DNA from: Nitrospirota bacterium
Lineage (GTDB): Bacteria; Nitrospirota; Thermodesulfovibrionia; Thermodesulfovibrionales; UBA6898
Direction: 5' to 3'
Length of the DNA: 59,603 bases
Assembly (NCBI GenBank): GCA_021811105.1
Contig: JAJZPM010000017.1
Location: forward strand, 1 to 59,603
Below are positions 54,581-59,603 of this stretch, one piece after another (the first letter of the stretch is position 1; each line of letters opens with the position of its first letter). The notes beneath the pieces were generated by a model. It made no database searches, had not been told where the DNA came from, and saw only the letters and a list, made by a program, of their open reading frames with translations. The translations under genes and the position numbers were made by a program.

Positions 54581-56578
54581 TCAGACCAGAAGGTGGTCCA
54601 CCGCTTCGTCGACGGTGTCGACGAGAACGATCTCTATGTCTCGCCGCACCTCTTCGGGCAGGTTGTCCGCCTCGACCTTGTTCCTGGACGGCAGGACGAC
54701 CGTCTTCAGCCGCGCCCTCCGAGCCGCCAGCACTTTTTCCTTCACCCCGCCGACCGGCAGGAGACGGCCGCTCAGGGTAATTTCCCCGGTGATCGCCGCC
54801 GACCTCTTTGCGGGCCTGCCGGTCAGAAGCGAAATAAGCGCCAGTGCTATCGTCACTCCGGCGGACGGACCGTCCTTGGGGATGGCCCCGGCGGGTACAT
54901 GGATGTGGACATCGTGGTCCTTGAAGAAATCTTCGCTGATGCCGGACCTGGCCGCGTTGCTCCTGATGTAACTTAACGCCGCCTGGGCGGACTCGCGCAT
55001 GACGCCGCCAAGGGAGCCGGTCAGGATGAGTTCCTGCTTTCCCTTCATCTTCAATGCCTCGATGAATATGATGTCGCCGCCGACTTCGGTCCAGACGAGC
55101 CCCGTCGTCACCCCGATCCGGTCTTTTTCCTCCATCTGCTCGAAGTAGTATTTCCGCGGACCGAGCAGACGTTCCACCATCCCCCTGTCGATCCTTATGT
55201 TCTGCGCACCCACGCCGTGCTGTACGAAATCCCTGGCGATCTTCCGGCAGATCGCGGCGATCTGCCTGTCGAGGTCGCGGATGCCCGCCTCGTGCGTATA
55301 CTCCTGAACGACCTTCTGTACTGCATCGCCCTGAAACTCCGGAGGATAGATCGAGATGCCTGTTTCCCTGATCTGCCTCGGTACGAGGAACTGCGACGCG
55401 ATCATCACCTTCTCCTCTTCCGTGTATCCCGAGAACTGGATCACCTCCATACGGTCCCTGAGGGGATCCATGATGTTGTCCGCCACGTTCGCCGTAATGA
55501 TGAACATAACGCCCGAAAGGTCGAAGGGCACGTCAAGATAGTGGTCCATGAAATGGGCGTTCTGTTCGGGATCGAGCGCCTCGAGCAGGGCGGAGGCCGG
55601 GTCACCCTTGAAGTCCTGGCCTATTTTGTCGAGTTCGTCCAGGATCAGGACGGGATTGGAAGAGCCCGAGCGCCGGATCTCCTCGATGATCCTGCCGGGC
55701 ATCGCCCCTGCATAAGTCCGGCGGTGTCCCCTGATCTCGGCCTCGTCCTTTATCCCGCCGAGCGATATCCTCCCGAATTTCCTTCCGAGTGCCCGCGCGA
55801 TCGAGCGTCCGAGCGAGGTCTTTCCGGTCCCGGGCGGGCCCGCAAAGCAGAGGACCGACCCCTTGACCTCGGCCTGCAGGTCCTTCTTTTCGACCGCCTC
55901 TTTGACCATCGCCCTCACTTCATCGAGTTTAAAAGGCTTGGCGATATAGTGAAAGGCGCCTTTTTTCATCGCCTCGACCGCCGTGTCGATCGTCGCGTAG
56001 CCGGTGATCATGATCACCTGTGTCTGAGGATACGCCGACTTCGTCTTTTCGAGGATTTCCATCCCGTCGATCTTCTCCATCTTGAAGTCGGTGAGGATCA
56101 CATCGAAATTCGTATTCCTTATCCGTTCCAGCGCCTCGACGCCATTGGCCGCGGTCACTACCGAATAATTCTCCTTCGAAAGAATATGTTCGAGGTTCCG
56201 TCTTGCGACCTCCTCGTCGTCTACGACGAGTATCTGGGGCGAGCGGTTCATCCGGAGTTTCTTGACCGCAAGGTGTTCGAGCATCCTCTCCTTGATAGCC
56301 TGGAGCCCGTAGTGGTCTTCGTCGAGGATCTTCTCCGCCCGCTTGATGTCGAGGTTGTCTTCGGTCCTGAGACTCCACGGAAGAGAGACGAGATATTCGA
56401 TGTAGGCGAGCCCTATGGTGTATTCCGAAGTGGAGGGACTGATCTTCCTGAGCATCTCGAGTTCCCGGATCGCCGTTTCTTCGGCATTGGAGGGCATCCC
56501 CGCGTCGGCGATCTTATTTTTTAGATCCTCCAGGAGCGGATCGGGCTGCGTGTCTTCTGCCTTCCTGAACAGCTTCAT
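54581..56578 (-). CDS. Lon-type AAA+ protease with an inserted CheY-like receiver domain
   Basis: The 665-residue protein has no Lon N-terminal substrate domain. Residues 1-108 match the helical segment before the Lon ATPase (ILDEDHYGLQAIKERMLEHL). A complete receiver domain (about 114-235) is then inserted: acidic pocket D120/D121, phospho-acceptor D164 (ILTDFKMEK), T192 and K214 (AKPF). Lon sequence resumes with Walker A GPPGTGKT (247-254), LGGIKDEAEIRGHRRTYAGA, and the protease domain with catalytic dyad S572 (PKDGPSAG) and K613 (GGVKEK). So proteolysis may be switched by phosphorylation. The receiver closely resembles that of the NtrC-type protein at 47593, implying a shared kinase. Confidence 0.94.
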   Translation of the reverse strand: MKLFRKAEDTQPDPLLEDLKNKIADAGMPSNAEETAIRELEMLRKISPSTSEYTIGLAYIEYLVSLPWSLRTEDNLDIKRAEKILDEDHYGLQAIKERMLEHLAVKKLRMNRSPQILVVDDEEVARRNLEHILSKENYSVVTAANGVEALERIRNTNFDVILTDFKMEKIDGMEILEKTKSAYPQTQVIMITGYATIDTAVEAMKKGAFHYIAKPFKLDEVRAMVKEAVEKKDLQAEVKGSVLCFAGPPGTGKTSLGRSIARALGRKFGRISLGGIKDEAEIRGHRRTYAGAMPGRIIEEIRRSGSSNPVLILDELDKIGQDFKGDPASALLEALDPEQNAHFMDHYLDVPFDLSGVMFIITANVADNIMDPLRDRMEVIQFSGYTEEEKVMIASQFLVPRQIRETGISIYPPEFQGDAVQKVVQEYTHEAGIRDLDRQIAAICRKIARDFVQHGVGAQNIRIDRGMVERLLGPRKYYFEQMEEKDRIGVTTGLVWTEVGGDIIFIEALKMKGKQELILTGSLGGVMRESAQAALSYIRSNAARSGISEDFFKDHDVHIHVPAGAIPKDGPSAGVTIALALISLLTGRPAKRSAAITGEITLSGRLLPVGGVKEKVLAARRARLKTVVLPSRNKVEADNLPEEVRRDIEIVLVDTVDEAVDHLLV

Positions 56579-56636
56579 GGGATATATTTTACCCTAAACG
56601 CGCCGAAAGAAGGCGATCGGACACGGGAAGAACAAT

Positions 56637-56666
56637 TTGACAGGCAGGGCCCTTCATGCGTAGAAT
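56637..56666 (+). promoter_or_regulatory. Promoter of the lipoprotein gene, leaderless
   Basis: TTGACA (56637-56642), 18 bases, TAGAAT (56661-56666). The ATG at 56673 starts 7 bases after the -10 box, where transcription should begin, and no ribosome binding site is present. Confidence 0.6.
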
Positions 56667-56672
56667 AGCGGC

Positions 56673-56993
56673 ATGCAGCAGACCGGGACAACGATATTCC
56701 TCGCCGCGATTCTCTTCGCCCTCCTGCTCTTTCCCGCCTGCAAGGAGAAGCCGAAGAACCCGGTTGCCGAATACGGTGACGCGCTCATCGGCTCTTACAA
56801 AGGCGCGCAGAACGCAGCCGACCTGGCCACCCTGGACGGGCTGAAGAAGGCCGTTCAGGCATACCATGCGGCAAACGGATCGTATCCCGCAGAGCTTAAG
56901 GACGTGGAAAGTCTCATAGGCGGTCCGGTCGACTTCGGTGAATACGACTACGATCCTGCGACCGGGACCGTAACGCCTAAGCCGCAGAAGTAG
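56673..56993 (+). CDS. Small lipoprotein with pseudopilin-like C-terminal region
   Basis: The 106-residue precursor has a signal peptide and lipobox LLFPAC (C23 lipidated by Lgt). The segment DLATLDGLKKAVQAYHAANG, followed by SYPAEL, is like the part of type II secretion and type IV pilin-like proteins that follows the N-terminal helix (minor pseudopilin GspG type). A Tyr/Asp-rich strand region and a short PKPQK end follow. It lacks the prepilin cleavage site. It is a single gene divergent from the Lon-type gene. Confidence 0.75.
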   Translation: MQQTGTTIFLAAILFALLLFPACKEKPKNPVAEYGDALIGSYKGAQNAADLATLDGLKKAVQAYHAANGSYPAELKDVESLIGGPVDFGEYDYDPATGTVTPKPQK

Positions 56994-57054
56994 CCACTTC
57001 TCGCAATCCGAAACCGGAATCAACTGGTATCTTAATCTGTTTTTCTTCAGTCAT
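56977..57054 (-). pseudogene. Possible remnant ORF after the phosphoribosyltransferase gene
   Basis: ATG at 57054 with an excellent RBS (GGGAGG, 5 bases upstream) overlapping the end of the PRTase gene, but only 25 codons before TAG. The first residues, MTEEKQIKIPVDS, look like the start of the dienelactone-hydrolase-like proteins often encoded beside such PRTases. After that the frame does not resemble anything. It may be the stub of a lost gene; it runs antisense into the lipoprotein 3' end. Confidence 0.35.
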
Positions 57055-57712
57055 TTTTACCTCCCTTCTGCAGCGCTTCGGATTCCTTCAGAATCTCCAC
57101 CACTTCCTCATCAGTTACCTGGGCAAAATCCCGATAGTAGTTCCCTACTGCAAGAAAATCTGAAGGCGTGTAAAGACAGATGAACTCATCTGCCATCGCG
57201 CCAAGCTCACCGGCGGTATCGCGCGGGGAAACTGGAACAGCTACTACCAGCCTCCCTATCTTCTCCTCTTTCAACGTCGCGATAGCCGCCTTTATTGTGG
57301 CCCCTGTTGCCACGCCATCATCAACCAGGATGATCGTTTTGCCATCGAGCTTTTCAATCCGACTGCCGCCCCTATAGAGTTTTATCCTGCGGACTATTTC
57401 CTCTTTCTGTGCCGATATAGCATCTTCGATGTACTTCCCTGTCACTGCGCCATAGGAGATAATGCGCTGATTCAGGACCACGGCCCCAGTCTCTGAGACC
57501 GCCCCTATAGCCAACTCCGGTTGCCCCGGAAACCCTATTTTCCTTACTATAAGGATATCCAGAGGCGCGTCTATGGCACAGGCAACTGCGAACCCTGTAA
57601 CGACCCCACCGCGGGGGAGTGCCAGAACAAGAACCTCCTTGCCGGCCTTGTAGTGCTTTAGCTTCTTGGCGAGCTGGATCCCCCCATCCATTCTGTCAGC
57701 GAACACAGTCAT
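57047..57712 (-). CDS. Phosphoribosyltransferase-family protein (type I PRTase)
   Basis: The 221-residue protein has an N-terminal RMDGGIQLAKKL, LALPRGGVVTGFAVA (about 30-45), VRKIGFPGQPELAIGAVSE and the PRPP-binding loop ILVDDGVATGAT (about 128-139). This belongs to the widespread PRTase group annotated only by fold, often linked with hydrolase or stress genes. The ATG overlaps the stop of a 26-codon ORF (ATGA). Natural substrate unknown. Confidence 0.85.
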   Translation of the reverse strand: MTVFADRMDGGIQLAKKLKHYKAGKEVLVLALPRGGVVTGFAVACAIDAPLDILIVRKIGFPGQPELAIGAVSETGAVVLNQRIISYGAVTGKYIEDAISAQKEEIVRRIKLYRGGSRIEKLDGKTIILVDDGVATGATIKAAIATLKEEKIGRLVVAVPVSPRDTAGELGAMADEFICLYTPSDFLAVGNYYRDFAQVTDEEVVEILKESEALQKGGKND

Positions 57713-57789
57713 TCTGTCCCGTCAGGTAGCGCCCACTTCCTTTCATATAATTGACGAGCCACCTCATCTATTTCTTCTTGTAAGTTCAT
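57709..57789 (-). CDS. 26-residue ORF coupled to the PRTase gene
   Basis: ATG at 57789 with RBS AAGGAG 5 bases upstream; it ends in TGA that overlaps the PRTase ATG. The product MNLQEEIDEVARQLYERKW plus a short tail resembles a cut-down DUF2934-like helix-turn. It may be a real micro-gene, a translational coupling leader or a remnant. Confidence 0.4.
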   Translation of the reverse strand: MNLQEEIDEVARQLYERKWALPDGTE

Positions 57790-57898
57790 TTCGCTCCTTG
57801 GAAGCCTTCGGTCGCAGTTTGGAATGCCAATATTCTACTGCTGTTCCAAGTTTACTAGCATTTCGGACGCTGTCAAGGCATGCCTATTCCCCTCTAAA

Positions 57899-58525
57899 TC
57901 AGTCACCCCGGCAAGACAATATTTCTCTAAGCATATCGCTCCGCACTTTGATGCCGTATCTCCTGCCGAGTTCGCGCTTAATATCATTTTCGCGGCGGAT
58001 GCCTTCGTCCGTCAGCCTTGTGATAAAACCGGTCATATCTTCCCAAAGGTGCCATGGGAAAATAACCCACCGCCATTTTACGATCTTTCTCAGAAAATAG
58101 TCAGGTACTACTTTGGAGCAGGTTTTGTGTATCAGCACCGCTGTCCTGACCTCTTTCGGTTCAAACCCTGTCAAGTATTGCAAAGAAACCCTCAGGGTGT
58201 CACCCGTATCGGTAATATCGTCCACCAGTAACACCCTTTTGTTCTTAATATTTGCGCTTAGAGGAAATTTAATGAACGCTTTTTTCTTTCGAACGGCTGC
58301 AATCCCCCAGTGTTCGGCCTTGAATGCCGCCAAATCATGGATCGTCAAGTAATCGCAGACTATCCTCGCCGGGATATAGCCTCCCCTTCCTATGGCTATG
58401 ACGATATCGGGAACGTAACCGGAGTCCTTTATTATCCATGAAAGCCCTTTTGCATCCCTTACAACGGACGACCACGAAAGAATCTGACACCTGAACCTTT
58501 CACCGGAAGGCAACATCGAGCTCAC
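57899..58525 (-). CDS. Phosphoribosyltransferase (hypoxanthine/xanthine PRTase-like)
   Basis: The 208-residue type I PRTase has IVIAIGRGGYIPARIVCDYL (about 41-60) for pyrophosphate binding and the PRPP loop VLLVDDITDTGDTL (98-111). The C-terminal segment WHLWEDMTGFI.., then a helical tail with RRENDIKRELGRRYG, is longer than in plain Hpt/Gpt enzymes. It may salvage purine bases, but the specificity residues do not decide it. It is on the same strand as the other PRTase, separated by about 110 bases with no gene. Confidence 0.8.
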   Translation of the reverse strand: MSSMLPSGERFRCQILSWSSVVRDAKGLSWIIKDSGYVPDIVIAIGRGGYIPARIVCDYLTIHDLAAFKAEHWGIAAVRKKKAFIKFPLSANIKNKRVLLVDDITDTGDTLRVSLQYLTGFEPKEVRTAVLIHKTCSKVVPDYFLRKIVKWRWVIFPWHLWEDMTGFITRLTDEGIRRENDIKRELGRRYGIKVRSDMLREILSCRGD

Positions 58526-58671
58526 CCCAAGACTCTTTCACAACTGAAGTATAGCTGCTTTATAGCAACATTTTATCAGCTTTCATTTTCAAATGTGCGG
58601 GGCAGTATCAAAAATTATGCACGTCCACCTTTCTCAAGATGACCGATAGCGAAAGGCCTCTTTATATAATG

Positions 58672-58697
58672 CCCGTAGGGAGGGAATAAAACGGGCA
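58672..58697 (-). terminator. Weak hairpin downstream of the cysteine-rich small gene
   Basis: GCCCGT and ACGGGC pair around a 14-base loop, just after the end of the minus-strand gene at 58704. The following bases are A/T-rich (ATTATATAAAG) but not a clean T-run. Confidence 0.35.
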
Positions 58698-58703
58698 GCT
58701 GTC

Positions 58704-58901
58704 TTACATGACACGATAAAGATATTGCCTCGCAGGCGTCATCTTTTTCCCGCCTGCCAGGCTCTGGAAAAGATTGCATTTCTTGAAATTCTTGCTGTCG
58801 TCACAGTATTCCCGGAGCCCGAATAAAGTAGGCATATACGATTTATTTCCGGCTTGGCACTTTGACATCGCGCATCGCACAAGATAGGGGCATTTCAACA
58901 T
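58704..58901 (-). CDS. Small cysteine-rich protein of unknown function
   Basis: The 65-residue product has a near-perfect Shine-Dalgarno (AAAGGAGGTGAT) 3 bases before ATG. Cys residues lie at 4, 10, 15, 33 and 42 (CPYLVRC, SKCQ, EYCDD, KKCN), suited to metal or cluster binding. The order resembles small cysteine-rich proteins seen in Nitrospirota and Deltaproteobacteria, but I cannot name a family. No signal peptide is evident. It is a single gene in the A+T-rich tail. Confidence 0.7.
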   Translation of the reverse strand: MLKCPYLVRCAMSKCQAGNKSYMPTLFGLREYCDDSKNFKKCNLFQSLAGGKKMTPARQYLYRVM

Positions 58902-59217
58902 ACTATCACCTCCTTTGTTCTATTTAAATTTCGAGGGCAGATGCTTTGGCATTTCCTTCATGTGAAACCTGCCGAACCCCGACCCCGTTAGTTGGTGCAG
59001 GATGCATACCAAAGGGCAAGAATCAGAATAGAAAAAAAAATGATTTGAATAATTACGCAGGGTTATTCCCGAGACATCGTCATCACATAGAACGGAATAA
59101 GATGTGACATGACACATAAGTGGGGCAGCGCAGGGTGTAGCATGCCACACAATAAAAAACTATATAGAGAAGAAATTCAGAGGAAAAAATCATCTCCGAG
59201 CTACTCTTGGGACTGCA
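58902..59217. other. Intergenic, A+T-rich, no supported gene
   Basis: About 316 bases between the cysteine-rich gene and the truncated transpeptidase. It contains the ribosome binding site of the former and A/T runs. A 76-codon open frame on the minus strand (58920-59150) lacks family resemblance and is not called. Confidence 0.6.
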
Positions 59218-59480
59218 TCAGCGTTTTCTTGAAACTGCCGGTGACTGTCCGGTAATAACGATTATGGGGCCGTCCTTGATCACCTGGAACTTCCCGTTAT
59301 CCGCCGCAGGAGATATAACCCATTCAAAAAAAGTTTTGGCGTCTTCAAGCACCGGCGCCCATGGATATCCGTAATATTTCTTCTGCATCTCCTCGTCATA
59401 AAGTCCGATACAGCCGTGTGAAGCAGGATAACCGGGAAGGTCCCTGCCGTGGATCCAAAAAGCCACCCCTCTTTTACTTA
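59218..59480 (-). pseudogene. L,D-transpeptidase (YkuD) gene truncated by an IS element
   Basis: The surviving C-terminal part of about 86 residues includes the full catalytic signature (HGRDLPGYPASHGCIGL) and is close to residues 200-285 of the paralogue at 46672. The homology stops around codon KRGVAFWIHG near 59480. Upstream sequence becomes A+T-rich and non-homologous and leads into a transposase start at 59537. The signal peptide, LysM-like domain and first half of the YkuD domain are missing, so the gene is dead. The open frame continues to 59526 only by chance. Confidence 0.85.
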
Positions 59481-59504
59481 TTAACCGTCTCATAATAGTC
59501 TTTA

Positions 59505-59514
59505 CATAATTATG
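59505..59514. repeat. CATAATTATG palindrome in presumed IS left-end region
   Basis: A perfect 10-base palindrome, repeated in part as CATAATTAT at 59524-59532. It lies between the transpeptidase break and the transposase start, where terminal repeats or the transposase promoter would be expected. Confidence 0.4.
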
Positions 59515-59536
59515 AAGTTGTGGCATAATTATATCC

Positions 59537-59603
59537 GTGAAGAATATTGATGCACGGCGGCTTGATCATAAGACATTGACGGAGTTGAGGAGCCGTGCGG
59601 TTC
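59537..59603 (+). mobile_element. IS630-family transposase, 5' end (runs off the window)
   Basis: A GTG at 59537 opens a frame reading VKNIDARRLDHKTLTELRSR at the window edge. This is the typical N terminus of IS630-type transposases (M-N-IDAR-L-HKTLEELR-RAV), which continues into a helix-turn-helix. Only 22 codons are present. IS630 elements insert at TA; the insertion beside the transpeptidase fragment fits this. Confidence 0.75.

Noticed and set aside
55217-56524. 435-codon plus-strand frame opposite the Lon-type gene
   Set aside because: Shadow of a conserved gene; no start signal or family resemblance.
58920-59150. 76-codon minus-strand frame in the A+T-rich tail
   Set aside because: No ribosome binding site, no family resemblance and odd composition; left as intergenic.

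Overview
The window looks like chromosomal DNA of a free-living, probably anaerobic Gram-negative bacterium. Pointers are a TolC-type lipoprotein with an RND pump, Lgt, L,D-transpeptidase, a small triheme periplasmic cytochrome c, a large chemoreceptor, sigma54-dependent regulation and HrcA/CIRCE heat-shock control. Gene content and style fit Nitrospirota (Thermodesulfovibrio-like) or Desulfobacterota; this is inference, because no rRNA gene or other decisive marker is present. Both edges look disrupted. The left edge holds only the C-terminal half of a MATE transporter. The right edge runs into an IS630-type transposase that has cut an L,D-transpeptidase gene. Layout: 0-3.7 kb carries the MATE fragment and a two-gene cluster of a divergent cysteinyl-tRNA-synthetase paralogue and a B12-type radical SAM protein. 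3.7-9.9 kb carries a zinc-ribbon membrane protein, an ABC-F ATPase, a periplasmic binding protein with a chemoreceptor, and a conserved small protein. 10-16 kb carries isoprenoid (ispA-dxs) and GMP (guaA, guaB) genes on the minus strand. 16-19.5 kb carries the triheme cytochrome, ilvE and argS. 19.5-25.6 kb carries a DrrAB-like ABC exporter operon with an asparaginase-type Ntn hydrolase and a SRPBCC protein, then an ornithine-decarboxylase-like enzyme, speE and lgt. 25.8-36 kb carries a minus-strand operon joining an ABC-2 exporter, a NEW3-like surface protein, an OmpR/HK two-component system and a complete RND tripartite pump, preceded by a PepSY protein. 36-43 kb carries hrcA-grpE-dnaK-dnaJ-rsmE behind a CIRCE operator, a CNNM/CorC-type membrane protein and panB. 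44-47.5 kb carries a multi-span membrane protein, a second B12 radical SAM protein and an L,D-transpeptidase. 47.6-56.6 kb is the most striking region. A histidine kinase and an NtrC-type regulator are divergent from an operon of a 59-residue protein, a USP-like protein, a TSUP (TauE/SafE) transporter, an unknown two-TM protein, a tandem UspA protein and a 56-residue protein. This operon is convergent with a Lon-type protease that carries an inserted CheY-like receiver domain. The receivers of the NtrC protein and of the Lon protein are near twins, so one kinase may control both transcription and proteolysis. A sigma54-like promoter and two TTGCAA/TTGCAT palindromes lie in the divergent intergenic region. 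56.6-59.6 kb is a more A+T-rich accessory tail with a leaderless lipoprotein gene, two phosphoribosyltransferases flanked by very short remnant-like ORFs, a cysteine-rich small protein and the IS-truncated transpeptidase. Several families of intergenic inverted repeats are present. I found no tRNA, rRNA or CRISPR array.
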